Notes: generated by a model from the letters alone, not told the origin. A stretch of DNA of 64,000 bases from Robertmurraya korlensis (GCF_023715225.1 NZ_JAMBNS010000004.1:186001-250000), one strand, 5' to 3'. Shown: positions 42,373 to 50,912, counted from the first letter of the stretch. Program-made: numbers and translations.

Positions 42373-42966
42373 ATGATTCAACTCCAAAAAAAGTCTGATA
42401 CTTTAATCATTGTCATACACGAAATTTATGGGATTAACGAGCATATGCGGAGTTATTGTGAATTATTATCAAAACAGAGTTTTGATGTGATTTGTCCCAA
42501 TTTATTAAAACGAGATCTACCATTTGATTATTCAGAAGAGGAAGATGCATATCAGAATTTTATAGAAAACGTAGGATTCACTGACGCTTTTCATAAAATA
42601 AAAGATATCGTATCAGATTTTATAGAAGAATATCAAAAAATATTTATTATTGGATTTAGTGTAGGGGCAACTGTTGCTTGGTTGTTTAGTGAGGAAGGGG
42701 TTGTTGATGGAATAGTTGGGTATTATGGTTCGCGTATTAGAAATTTTGTTGAATTAACACCAAAATGTCCTACAATGTTATTATTTCCGCAAGAAGAACC
42801 CTCCTTTGATGTAGACGAGTTAATACGCACTTTAAATAACAAGAATATTGAAGTACATAAATTAAATGGAAGACATGGCTTCAGTGACCCTTACTCTCTA
42901 AACTATAATAGAATATCAGCTGAAATAGCTTTTAGTGAAATGGTGAATTTTATTAAAAAACATTAA
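42373..42966 (+). CDS. Dienelactone-hydrolase-family alpha/beta hydrolase
   Basis: The protein has 197 residues. H-E-I-Y-G-I-N oxyanion region at 16-22, nucleophile elbow G-F-S-V-G-A (Ser96 where DLH usually has Cys), and catalytic-type His168 in R-H-G-F. Cytoplasmic esterase-like enzyme of unknown substrate. It lies 19 bp after the AraC gene and is probably co-transcribed. RBS GGGGGG upstream of the ATG. Confidence 0.85.
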   Translation: MIQLQKKSDTLIIVIHEIYGINEHMRSYCELLSKQSFDVICPNLLKRDLPFDYSEEEDAYQNFIENVGFTDAFHKIKDIVSDFIEEYQKIFIIGFSVGATVAWLFSEEGVVDGIVGYYGSRIRNFVELTPKCPTMLLFPQEEPSFDVDELIRTLNNKNIEVHKLNGRHGFSDPYSLNYNRISAEIAFSEMVNFIKKH

Positions 42967-42996
42967 TATTAACAATAGAATACTGCCATACATGTT

Positions 42997-43025
42997 ACCC
43001 CCTTTATTATTTAATGGGGGTTTTA
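42997..43025 (+). terminator. Rho-independent terminator
   Basis: ACCCCC/GGGGGT stem (42997-43002 with 43016-43021) and a short T-run. It ends the AraC-hydrolase unit. Confidence 0.8.
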
Positions 43026-43174
43026 GTTCGTTGAGATTCAAAAATAGATGGAAGATTGGGACAAGTGTACTTTCCTTTTAAGAAAGCATTCATAAGATAG
43101 TAATAGATTCTGGTAATATTCAAAGTTACAAGTATATACCAGTAATTCTATAAAAAGGAAGGAGGTAACTGTTT

Positions 43175-43732
43175 ATGTCTGATAAGGAGAAAAAAAAGAA
43201 ACATTTTGAACGAAATTTTAATGATGATGAAAGTAATACTGTTGTCAAGGTCAATGTCAATTTAAACTGTGGTGAGGATAAACAAGAAAGTGCAAATCCA
43301 TCAGCATTTAGGGCGGTTAATGTTACCGGACCACAAAATTTTCCTGCAAGTGTTAACCCTAAACAAGTTGAATATCCAAATGAAGTATTCGATTTAAACG
43401 ACGAATATAACCCCGTTAGTTCAACCTTTATCCCAAAACAAGCGGGAGTATATATGATTATTGGTAGCATTGGATTTCAAGCAGCAATGCCAGCTAATTA
43501 TACTGTGAGAATATTGATTGTAGTAGGAGAAACCGCAGTAGTTTTTGATAACGATTTTTGGGGCGAAGAATTGACTTTTGGTAATATTGCAAGTGTTTCT
43601 GGTATCTTACGATTATCTGCGGGAGATGAAGTACGTATCTTTGCCAATAGTTCCACAGATGGAAATTCAATACCTCAAGGTACTATAACACACTTTGAAG
43701 CAGCAAGAATATCATCAATTTTTAACGATTGA
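43175..43732 (+). CDS. C1q/TNF-like beta-sandwich protein (BclA C-terminal-domain-like)
   Basis: The protein has 185 residues with a strong AAGGAGG ribosome binding site. A charged N-terminal stretch (~1-43) precedes a C1q-like domain: F-R-A-V-N, V-F-D-L-N-D-E-Y-N-P-V-S-S-T-F-I-P, G-V-Y-M-I-I-G-S-I, G-D-E-V-R-I-F-A-N-S-S-T and T-H-F-E-A-A-R. This is the fold of the C-terminal head of exosporium BclA-like proteins, but there is no collagen repeat and no signal peptide. A spore-surface role is possible, not shown. Confidence 0.8.
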   Translation: MSDKEKKKKHFERNFNDDESNTVVKVNVNLNCGEDKQESANPSAFRAVNVTGPQNFPASVNPKQVEYPNEVFDLNDEYNPVSSTFIPKQAGVYMIIGSIGFQAAMPANYTVRILIVVGETAVVFDNDFWGEELTFGNIASVSGILRLSAGDEVRIFANSSTDGNSIPQGTITHFEAARISSIFND

Positions 43733-43814
43733 TTAAGCTCCATGTTCTTCCGTCAATCACCAAGCAGAAAAAACTATTTAAGCTTATTCAACAATAGGTA
43801 GCTTATAAAATACA

Positions 43815-43837
43815 GAGCTTGGAAAATTTCCGAGCTC
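43815..43837 (+). terminator. Probable terminator after the C1q-like gene
   Basis: A near-perfect GAGCTtGGAAA/TTTCCgAGCTC hairpin with a weak following T-tract. Confidence 0.45.
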
Positions 43838-43967
43838 TATTCTTGAAATTTCAACACTAAGCTTCACAGTTCAGGTTTACTAAATTCATTGGGTAACGCA
43901 ACAACTATTGGCATTGATTCGTTTGGAGAATTAATGCCTATATTTTTTTACTTTTGAAATTAGTACC

Positions 43968-44495
43968 TCATGTATCCGTTTTATTAAAATAAATTAAATC
44001 TGAAAGTTTTGTTTGATGAAAAAGGGTTTTTATCCATAAATAGAATGCTATATATGCACTTTGAACTACAAGGTATATCGGAAAACTATAAAATAAATGC
44101 CAACCATCAAAGGTAAAAATATGTGCTTTTATTGTTATAAATTCAAACCCAACAGCTAACATCGAAGAAACAATGATGTAAATGAGTAACCCGAAACTTC
44201 GAAGGTTCCATTTATCAAAACCGTATAGAAAAAAATAACCAAAGGGAGCGTAAAAAAACCATAATAGAAAATCGAACAATTCAAATTTCGAAGTATCATT
44301 TATATCGTAAAAGTCAAATGGTTTTGTTGCTATCATGGTATCCAAGATAATTGGAATAACCATACAAAACATCAATATAAGAGTGGATATTGTATGGGGA
44401 AATCGTTTTGGCAGCAAAATTATTAATAGGATTGACACAAGCAGTCCAATGATGATAAACCATTCATTTATGTCATAGTTTTGAGGTGAATTCAT
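43968..44495 (-). CDS. CBO0543-like membrane protein
   Basis: The protein has 175 residues with five hydrophobic helices. P-F-D-F-Y-D-I-N-D, F-D-F-L-L-W-F-F-Y-A-P-F-G-Y-F-F and the F-T-F-D-G-W-H-L-F-Y-S-F-P-I-Y pattern fit the CBO0543 family (spore-former membrane proteins of unknown function). Overlaps the preceding gene by 4 nt. Confidence 0.75.
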   Translation of the reverse strand: MNSPQNYDINEWFIIIGLLVSILLIILLPKRFPHTISTLILMFCMVIPIILDTMIATKPFDFYDINDTSKFELFDFLLWFFYAPFGYFFLYGFDKWNLRSFGLLIYIIVSSMLAVGFEFITIKAHIFTFDGWHLFYSFPIYLVVQSAYIAFYLWIKTLFHQTKLSDLIYFNKTDT

Positions 44496-44968
44496 TTTTT
44501 TAATACCTCTTGTTTAAATAATTTGTGAAAAAAGAAATAAGTAACATATACACAAAATGCCAACCCTGAATACAAACCAATGGAATAAGTCATTGCCCAA
44601 GAATTTGTATGGGTGACGATTTTAAATTCATCAAGAATATAATCTAAACTACACATATAAAGGATAAAACCTAGCATATTAATAACTTTTCGTCCTATAG
44701 AAGCAAGAGAGGAATTTACATCGAATAACCATACTATTGAAAGGGGAACGATTAACAGTCTGAAAATTTCGTACGCAAGAAATCCATGATTATGATCGGG
44801 TATTTTTATTAGAGAGTAATTTAATATAGATAAAAATGCTATGTTGTTATAAATGAAAATTGAACTCATCCATACAAGTATGATCTCTAACATGTGCATT
44901 TTTTTCTTTTTTAAGATAAACGCTACTGTTAGAATAACTCCATAAGAAATAATAAGAGACGTATACAT
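44492..44968 (-). CDS. Membrane protein, partner of CBO0543-like gene
   Basis: The protein has 158 residues with about four helices. F-L-A-Y-E-I-F-R-L-L-I-V-P-L-S and L-D-Y-I-L-D-E-F-K-I-V are distinctive but not family-assigned. The stop overlaps the start of the CBO0543-like gene (4 nt), so the two are translationally coupled. Starts with Met at 44968. Function unknown. Confidence 0.7.
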   Translation of the reverse strand: MYTSLIISYGVILTVAFILKKKKMHMLEIILVWMSSIFIYNNIAFLSILNYSLIKIPDHNHGFLAYEIFRLLIVPLSIVWLFDVNSSLASIGRKVINMLGFILYMCSLDYILDEFKIVTHTNSWAMTYSIGLYSGLAFCVYVTYFFFHKLFKQEVLKK

Positions 44969-45296
44969 ATTCGTTTTTTATGCCTCCAATACCAGTAAAC
45001 AAAAAAGCTTTTAGTTAGGATTAATAATATAAATAATAATTAGGTAATGGCATTAAATAATTAATATCTTATCCATTTATGGGATAGTAATAGCCCTTTT
45101 TTAACCTGTGTTCACAGCTTGCTATTAACTTTTCCATTTATTCTAGCTTTTATTAAATCACTTCTTATAATCCAATGCTGGTCCGTAAGTGTAGAAAGCA
45201 TAGGTTTACAAATGTGTATAAAAATTATTATTGAACGGTATTAAAATTTGTTTCCTTTGTGTGATGGTTATATAAAAAAGTCTAAATGGAGGCGTT
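44969..45296. other. Stretch without a gene between minus-strand pair and fosB
   Basis: Divergent promoter region. No recognisable promoter of high quality and no coding trace was found. There is no obvious SigW-type sequence before fosB. Confidence 0.4.
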
Positions 45297-45725
45297 ATGG
45301 TGTCGGTAAAAGGTCTTAATCATTTTTTATTTTCTGTATCTAATTTAGAGGATTCAATAGAGTTTTATACAAATGTGTTTGATGCTAAGTTGTTAGTTAA
45401 AGGGAGAAGCACCGCCTATTTCGATTTAAATGGTATTTGGCTTGCCCTAAATGAAGAAAAAGAGATTCCACGAAATGAAATACACCATTCTTACACACAT
45501 ATAGCTTTTTCAATTGAAGAAATAGAATTTGATAGTATGTACGAAAAACTCAAGGAATTCAATGTAAATATCCTAACAGGTCGTCCAAGGGACAAAAGGG
45601 ATAATAAGTCTATTTATTTTACTGACCCAGATGGTCATAAGTTTGAGTTTCATACAGGTACTTTACAAGACCGGATGGAGTATTACAAAAAGGAAAAAAC
45701 TCATATGGAGTTTTACAATGAATGA
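45297..45725 (+). CDS. fosB: Metallothiol transferase FosB (fosfomycin resistance)
   Basis: The protein has 142 residues, VOC superfamily. Metal ligands are His9, His68 and Glu117 (G-L-N-H, Y-T-H and K-F-E-F), matching FosB His7/His66/Glu115 with a 2-residue offset; [16 protein letters not shown] is near-identical to known FosB. Opens the fosfomycin epoxide with bacillithiol in the cytoplasm. GGAGG 4 nt before the ATG. Chromosomal copies are common in Bacillus. Confidence 0.93.
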   Translation: MVSVKGLNHFLFSVSNLEDSIEFYTNVFDAKLLVKGRSTAYFDLNGIWLALNEEKEIPRNEIHHSYTHIAFSIEEIEFDSMYEKLKEFNVNILTGRPRDKRDNKSIYFTDPDGHKFEFHTGTLQDRMEYYKKEKTHMEFYNE

Positions 45726-45854
45726 TTTTTTGGGGCTAGAAACAGGTGTTTTGTAAGGAGTGTACTTTAAAGAGGCTTCCTTTAAGTGATTATGACTTTA
45801 TATAAGTTATAGAGTGGATAAGTGAATCAATGTTCATTTCAAATTAAATCCTCG

Positions 45855-45880
45855 GAGGTGTAGACTGCACCTCTTTTTTT
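45855..45880 (+). terminator. Rho-independent terminator
   Basis: GAGGTG/CACCTC stem (45855-45860 with 45868-45873), then seven T. It ends fosB. Confidence 0.9.
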
Positions 45881-45881
45881 G

Positions 45882-45910
45882 TTGACAAATTTCCTGAATA
45901 TTAATAAAGT
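45882..45910 (+). promoter_or_regulatory. Sigma-A promoter of bioY
   Basis: TTGACA (45882-45887), 17 bp, TAAAGT (45905-45910). Transcription would start around 45917, inside the BirA operator. Confidence 0.8.
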
Positions 45911-45914
45911 TTTA

Positions 45915-45944
45915 TTGTTAACTAAAATAAAATGTAGTTTACAA
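45915..45944. promoter_or_regulatory. BirA operator
   Basis: TTGTTAACT (45915-45923), 12 bp, AGTTTACAA (45936-45944): inverted repeats with one mismatch, the layout of the Bacillus BirA box. It covers the predicted start site, so repression by biotin-loaded BirA is expected. Confidence 0.88.
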
Positions 45945-45961
45945 TTAAAGGAGAGAAACAA

Positions 45962-46540
45962 ATGAATGATCAACAATTGAAATTAAGAATGATGATTGTG
46001 ACAGCACTTTTTGCTGCAATCATTGGCGTAATGGCTCAAATCACCATTCCACTTCCGCTCGTTCCAATTACAGGGCAAACCCTTGCTATTGGGTTAGCAG
46101 CAACCATTCTAGGTTCTCGTTATGGAACACTATCGGTCATTTTATATTTAATTATTGGTTCTGCAGGAGTACCCGTATTCGCTGAATTTTCAGGTGGGGT
46201 TTCAAAGCTTATCGGACCTACTGGAGGTTATTTAGTTGGCTTCATTCCAACTGCCTTCCTCATCGGGTGGTTTATGGAAAAAAGAGGCTTCAATTTCAAG
46301 AATGCTGTGATTGCCAATAGTATTGGAACGCTCGTTACTTTGGCATTAGGCACTGCTTGGCTAAAAGTGGCTGCCGAGCTTTCTTGGTCCGCTGCTTTGG
46401 CGGGAGGATTTACTCCATTTATTATTGTTGGGTTAATCAAGGCTATCCTTGCTTCGTGGATTGGTATCTTGGTTCGAAACCGGTTAATTTCTGCTAGACT
46501 ATTGTTTTCAGAAATTAAAGACCAAACAAAATCAGCTTAA
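45962..46540 (+). CDS. bioY: Biotin ECF transporter S component BioY
   Basis: The protein has 192 residues with six helices. Typical BioY segments: I-P-L-P-L-V-P-I-T-G-Q-T-L, L-G-S-R-Y-G-T-L-S-V-I-L-Y-L-I-I-G-S-A-G-V-P-V-F and G-P-T-G-G-Y-L-V-G-F. High-affinity biotin uptake with the shared ECF ATPase/T module. Monocistronic; AAGGAGAG before the ATG; under a BirA box. Confidence 0.95.
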   Translation: MNDQQLKLRMMIVTALFAAIIGVMAQITIPLPLVPITGQTLAIGLAATILGSRYGTLSVILYLIIGSAGVPVFAEFSGGVSKLIGPTGGYLVGFIPTAFLIGWFMEKRGFNFKNAVIANSIGTLVTLALGTAWLKVAAELSWSAALAGGFTPFIIVGLIKAILASWIGILVRNRLISARLLFSEIKDQTKSA

Positions 46541-46617
46541 AAACTAATGAAGGGAATTAGTAAAAAACTTAAATAGCTTATACAATTATTTGTATAACAC
46601 TAATTAAAATTACTTAT

Positions 46618-46668
46618 TGAAACGCTTCAGCCCATTGATATTACAGGGTTTGAGGCGTTTTTTTTTTG
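46618..46668 (+). terminator. Rho-independent terminator
   Basis: A long stem with internal mismatches (AAACGCTTCAGCCC with GGGTTTGAGGCGTTT) and ten T. It ends bioY. Confidence 0.85.
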
Positions 46669-46742
46669 TTAGTTTGATGGTGCGCGAAACGCCCGTTAAC
46701 ATTAAAGAACTGGTTTTTAGAAAACCACGTTTTTCTTTGGCT

Positions 46743-47012
46743 GGCTCTGTAATTATTCATTGTTGTTTTCGTATAGGTAAGAGAATGAATAGGCGGAGAA
46801 TTTCCGGCTAATGTATCTAGAGGAAGCTTAAGAAGCAGAAATAAGCGGAGGAATTCCGGTTATCTTCTCTAAATAAGCCCAAATTCAAAGATTTGACTTA
46901 CATAAGCGGAAAAACTCCGCTTATTCTTAAGGAAATAGGGGTATTTCCCAATTTAGTCGGAATTTTTCCGGTTATTTTTCAACCATAGTGAAATCAACAT
47001 CAGTTTTGTAAA
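46743..47012 (-). repeat. 268-bp hairpin-rich repeat, copy 2 (inverted)
   Basis: Reverse complement of copy 1 (29901-30168), matching in sequence order over the whole length. The hairpins are conserved with changes in loops (e.g. GGAAATA-GGGG-TATTTCC here against GGGAAATA-CCCA-TATTTCC). No open reading frame and no terminal inverted repeat seen. Confidence 0.85.
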
Positions 47013-47237
47013 GCCTGGGCTTAAAATTCATTATACATAAGGTGGCACATTTAATTGCAGAAAGAGCAGTAACGGCAAAAGTAATCCATCCAGTCAGTTT
47101 GATCGTTATAGGGATTAGAGCTATTTAGATGCTAACAGAGGACTAGTGGAAGCAGAATTTATCCAAAAGTAACATTTAAATGGTTTCACTCGTCTAATGA
47201 GTAAGATGTGAATAACAAAATTTGGAGGTACTATACG

Positions 47238-47675
47238 TTGAGAAAAGTTATTCTTAAGGCATTACCCTTACTTTTTATATCTGTACTTCTTTATGGCTGT
47301 CAATTTAACGAAAATATATCTACTAATTCGGCAACCGAAAATTTATTATCAATCGACAGCGATGTTAAAAGCGTCAGTATTTCAAAAACAAAAGGCTTCC
47401 ATGAAATCACCTTTTCTGATCAAAAATCCCTAGAAGCCTTTCATGACATCTTTTCAAGTGCAGGAAAAGAACCAGGAATAGTAAATATGGCTGACCCTGA
47501 ATTTTACTTGAAAGTCAATTATGACAATGAAAACCACCAAGATTTTTATGTGTGGATAGGTGAAAAAGGGCAAAGAAGTACATTTATGAAGACGGAAGAT
47601 ACACACACCATTTATACGGTTTCAGAAGAGAAGACCGATCATTTGATTGAGTTAGTTCAACTTTTACTTAAATAG
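47238..47675 (+). CDS. Hypothetical lipoprotein
   Basis: The protein has 145 residues. The start is TTG 47238 with TTTGGAGG 10 nt upstream; the longer frame lacks a signal. Signal peptide with lipobox L-L-Y-G-C (Cys21). The mature part contains S-V-S-I-S-K-T-K-G-F-H-E-I-T-F-S-D and D-F-Y-V-W-I-G-E-K-G-Q, a small alpha/beta domain seen in Bacillus lipoproteins of unknown function. First of a cluster of three lipoproteins. Confidence 0.75.
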   Translation: MRKVILKALPLLFISVLLYGCQFNENISTNSATENLLSIDSDVKSVSISKTKGFHEITFSDQKSLEAFHDIFSSAGKEPGIVNMADPEFYLKVNYDNENHQDFYVWIGEKGQRSTFMKTEDTHTIYTVSEEKTDHLIELVQLLLK

Positions 47676-47713
47676 ATTAGATGACCAAAGAATTTGGTGA
47701 GGAGTGATGGCAA

Positions 47714-48268
47714 ATGCGTAACCCAAATGAAAAGACATACCCTGACTGCTCGTTTATCTCGAGAACAATCGAGGTTGGCGGCCTTCCAAAAGGGGAACTT
47801 ATTGAGAAATTGCATCAATCCTCAATCTTAATTAATGAGTATGGAAAGAGGCTGTTGGCTGATGATCAGTTTACGACGTCCAAAACAAAGTACTGCCTGG
47901 AAACCGTTGAACTAACCATAGGGAATCTTGGCTTTCCTGAGGGAGCTACAACGGATCAGATCTTTAAAAGAGCGAAGGAACTGGGCTTAGAATTGTGTCC
48001 AATTGAACTAGGCCCTTACCTAAGATTACAGTATCTGGATCAACCTGAAGAGTTGTCAGGAAATCCATTACAGAAACATCAAGCGCCATCAGGCTCGATC
48101 ACCATCGCATCTGAGAAACTTACTGATGATGATGATTTTCCAAAAGGCTTTTATTTGAGACGAATAAACGGTGTATTTTGGTTACGTGGATATCTGGCAG
48201 ACCATCTGCATGTTTGGAATCCAGAGGACCATTTTATCTTTGGAAGAAGTGAAAAATCATCAAGGTGA
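47714..48268 (+). CDS. Conserved hypothetical soluble protein
   Basis: The protein has 184 residues. No signal peptide or membrane helix; no named domain recognised. Features: C-L-E-T-V-E-L-T-I-G-N-L-G-F-P-E-G near 58-74, G-L-E-L-C-P-I-E-L-G-P-Y-L-R-L-Q-Y, and a C-terminal G-F-Y-L-R-R-I-N-G-V-F-W-L-R-G-Y. GGTGAGGAG before the ATG. Stop overlaps the next lipoprotein start by 2 nt. Confidence 0.75.
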   Translation: MRNPNEKTYPDCSFISRTIEVGGLPKGELIEKLHQSSILINEYGKRLLADDQFTTSKTKYCLETVELTIGNLGFPEGATTDQIFKRAKELGLELCPIELGPYLRLQYLDQPEELSGNPLQKHQAPSGSITIASEKLTDDDDFPKGFYLRRINGVFWLRGYLADHLHVWNPEDHFIFGRSEKSSR

Positions 48269-48701
48269 GGTGAATGAACTGAGGAAGATTCTAAATCTAT
48301 GCTTTCTCTTGTTATTGGTTTCCTGTCAAACGGTAAGTGATAGTTCTCATATTACGGAAAGTGACGTTGTACAGGTACTACAAGAGAATGGTATTCAATT
48401 AGTTGAAGTAGATTTTCCAAGTGGGAACGCTTACGGGTCTGAATTAAGAAATGTTCTACCAGGAACCTATCTGCTAAATGAGAAACCGTTTTTTATTTAT
48501 GAATTCGAAAATGAAAAGGACATCGAGAAGGGGATCAGGGAATTTGCTAAGAAAACCGAAACAATGGAATTGGTTTCTTCAAGTCTATTTGAAAAGAGAA
48601 ATATTTTAATTTTTTATGTACATGAGCAAGATTTTGATTCGGGAGAAATTCCATTTGAAAAAGAAATACAAGAATCATTAGATCGAATAAGTGAGGGATA
48701 A
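48267..48701 (+). CDS. Hypothetical lipoprotein
   Basis: The protein has 144 residues. Start GTG 48267 overlapping the previous stop, with AAGGTGAG upstream; the longer upstream open frame is spurious. Signal peptide with lipobox L-L-V-S-C (Cys19). The mature domain has a V-x-x-V-L-Q-E-N-G-I-Q-L motif and a C-terminal E-S-L-D-R-I. Similar proteins occur in Bacillus, function unknown. Confidence 0.7.
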   Translation, partial: EVNELRKILNLCFLLLLVSCQTVSDSSHITESDVVQVLQENGIQLVEVDFPSGNAYGSELRNVLPGTYLLNEKPFFIYEFENEKDIEKGIREFAKKTETMELVSSSLFEKRNILIFYVHEQDFDSGEIPFEKEIQESLDRISEG

Positions 48702-48761
48702 AAAGATTTAAAGATTTTATAACGACCTTTCTAACGAATAATTTTTTATAGGAGAATAACG

Positions 48762-49472
48762 ATGAAAATTCTCAAAAATTTGGTCATAATTATTTTATCT
48801 ACTATCCTTCTCAGCTCTTGCAATGATGATGTACATTCAAATCAAGATTGTCCTGATGGTGTCATTGAGTGGGTTGATATGATCATGATTCAAGATATAA
48901 AATATCAACATCATATCCCGGAACCTGCTGACGCGGATACTCCTATTACCATTGAAAAGGGTAAAAAACTTGGAGAAGTGACCTATAAAATGGGTGATAG
49001 TGCTTGTAGTAATCATGAGATGGGAAATGGAGATGCCACTTACCTACATGCAGGTACAGCCATTTATGAAATAAAAGGATATCCTTCTACACTGGCTATT
49101 ACTGCAGATGATAAGGTGTATATTGTTGATACAAACGAGAAGGCAAAAACAGCAGGCGAACTTTACCCATTAGAAGAATTAGTGAAAAATATATACTTTG
49201 AAAGTACGGAAGATGGTCGTCGCATACATACTTTCTCCCAATCTTCTAAGGATAACTTCCTCAATGCATGGTCTAATTTAAAATTAGAAGATAAAGAAAC
49301 ACTCAACATAACGGGACAACAAGATGGTAGTCGAGTTTTTCTAGAAATCGAACTTAACAATGGTGTTACTTTTAGAGAAGTCTATTGGGCGGAATCCAAC
49401 ACATTTCGTTCGGGTGTGGTGGGGAATAAACAGATTAAGGATCTTATTGAATATGAGTTATCGAATCTATAA
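48762..49472 (+). CDS. Hypothetical lipoprotein
   Basis: The protein has 236 residues. Signal peptide ending L-L-S-S-C (Cys20). Two further Cys (C-P-D-G and C-S-N-H) may form a disulfide in the mature N-terminal half. Residues ~60-145 contain G-E-V-T-Y-K-M-G and G-T-A-I-Y-E-I-K-G-Y. Third lipoprotein of the cluster; function unknown. AGGAG before ATG. Confidence 0.75.
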   Translation: MKILKNLVIIILSTILLSSCNDDVHSNQDCPDGVIEWVDMIMIQDIKYQHHIPEPADADTPITIEKGKKLGEVTYKMGDSACSNHEMGNGDATYLHAGTAIYEIKGYPSTLAITADDKVYIVDTNEKAKTAGELYPLEELVKNIYFESTEDGRRIHTFSQSSKDNFLNAWSNLKLEDKETLNITGQQDGSRVFLEIELNNGVTFREVYWAESNTFRSGVVGNKQIKDLIEYELSNL

Positions 49473-49497
49473 GTAAGTAAATGAGTAAATGGGTCAT

Positions 49498-49517
49498 GGG
49501 GACAGGTACACTGTCCC
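49498..49517. repeat. REP-like palindrome 1
   Basis: GGGACAG-GTACA-CTGTCCC (49499-49505 with 49511-49517), preceded by ATGG and followed by TTT. Nearly identical to 50872-50890. Confidence 0.75.
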
Positions 49518-49654
49518 TTTAAACTTTAAACGAGTCAGGATAGAAACTAAACATTTCTAGATTAAGCATATCAAGTAGCTGTCCGTTCCCCCTGAATAAT
49601 AACGATTAAAATGACAAAAATTATGGAGGATGTAGGAGTTCAGGAGGGAATATC

Positions 49655-50200
49655 ATGTTAAATATCATAGAAACCATCATGGATGCTATGAAATCACAAT
49701 CAGACCAGGACAAAGACCAACCTCTTCACGTTGGAGAGGTGATGTCTTGCTGGATTTATTTATCAGGCCTTGAATTAGCCAAAGTATCTGTTCAAGCAGG
49801 GATCAATACCACATCTGATGAGGAATTAAAAACCATTCTTGAAGAAGATATGAAATTAGGGGACAGTCAAAGACAAAGACTCCATGATTTCATGGTGAAG
49901 GAAGGGATTCCGTTACCTTCTGCCCCGGAAGATATGCCAAAATCAGATTCTAACAGTATTCCTCTTGGCGTTAAATTAACGGATGATGTACTGGCAAATG
50001 AATTATCTTTAAAAATTGTTAGTTTAATTATGCAAGCTGCAACGGCTGCATCCCAATCCATACGTACGGATGTAGGGTTAATGTTTATTCAGTTTCAAGC
50101 AGAGAAATTTGCATTTGCAACTAGACTTAAACATTTAATGCGGAAGCGCGGTTGGATCAAAGTCCCACCTTTTTACCTTCCACCAGGTACCCAGAATTAA
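49655..50200 (+). CDS. DUF3231 family protein
   Basis: The protein has 181 residues. Helical, four-helix-bundle-like pattern: H-V-G-E-V-M-S-C-W-I-Y-L-S-G-L, D-S-Q-R-Q-R-L-H-D-F-M-V-K-E-G-I-P-L-P and F-I-Q-F-Q-A-E-K-F-A-F-A-T-R-L-K. Half-length version of DUF3231 (CotF-related), a family with spore-coat links. Function unknown. GGAGGG upstream. Monocistronic. Confidence 0.8.
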   Translation: MLNIIETIMDAMKSQSDQDKDQPLHVGEVMSCWIYLSGLELAKVSVQAGINTTSDEELKTILEEDMKLGDSQRQRLHDFMVKEGIPLPSAPEDMPKSDSNSIPLGVKLTDDVLANELSLKIVSLIMQAATAASQSIRTDVGLMFIQFQAEKFAFATRLKHLMRKRGWIKVPPFYLPPGTQN

Positions 50201-50499
50201 TACAAGCTTATTTAAAAGAATTTATGTCTTGAAGCCTGTTCTGTTTAAGAATGGGTTTTATTTATTGTTCTTATTCTATTGAATGGGAAAAGGTCAAAAA
50301 AAGAGGGAAGGTAGTCAATAAAATATTATAAACATCGAACCCGCCTATGAAAAAATGAAAACGCCAACAGAACATTCAGTGGGAAAGGAGGTTACAAGTA
50401 CGTAATCATTTTCATTCTGATGACATCTTCTTAGAACAACCTTTAGGCAGCTAAATTTATTGTACGAAGGGAAGGGAAGAGTATAAACATGACTAGAAA
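50201..50499. other. Gene-free stretch before the glycosidase remnant
   Basis: Contains GGAAAGGAGG near 50391 with no following frame and a GAAGGGAAGGGAAGAG near 50466. No gene found. Possibly the former promoter region of the decayed glycoside hydrolase. Confidence 0.35.
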
Positions 50500-50912
50500 A
50501 TGAAAAACGTTAAAAAAATCATCGGAAGTATCTTTGTGACTAGCATGCTGGTTGGATCTGTGGCATTTGTGGATACCACCGAGACTAAGGCGGAATTGAC
50601 GACAAAATCCTTTACGATCGACGGGAACAAGGTAGATCAATTCAACCGTTTTAAAGGATTTGGGACCGTAACAGCCAATAACACCTCACGTCTCATCTCA
50701 TGCTGGATTACAAGGAGGAGCATCCGAAAGAATACTGGGAAATGATGCACAAGCTGTTTAATAAAGATACCGGTGCAGGACTTACGCATGTCAATACAGA
50801 TCTTGAACAAAACAAATACACCGAAGATAGTTGGAAAACCTTCCACAAATCCCTACGAGGATTGGGTTATGGGGACAGGTTCACTGTCCCGTTTTTTGTT
50901 CAGAATGATTAG
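50500..50912 (+). pseudogene. Secreted glycoside hydrolase remnant (GH59/GH30-like N-terminus), frameshifted and truncated
   Basis: ATG 50500 begins a signal peptide (to ~30). F-K-G-F-G-T-V-T-A-N-N-T-S-R-L continues in a different frame after about 50693 as L-D-Y-K-E-E-H-P-K-E-Y-W-E-M-M-H-K-L-F-N and G-A-G-L-T-H-V-N. That order is the N-terminal pattern of GH59-type proteins. The rest of the enzyme is missing; the sequence ends in the REP-like palindrome at 50872-50890. Confidence 0.7.
50871..50896. repeat. REP-like palindrome 2
   Basis: GGGACAG-GTTCA-CTGTCCC (50872-50878 with 50884-50890), then GTTTTTT. It sits at the 3' break of the glycosidase remnant and resembles 49499-49517. Confidence 0.75.
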
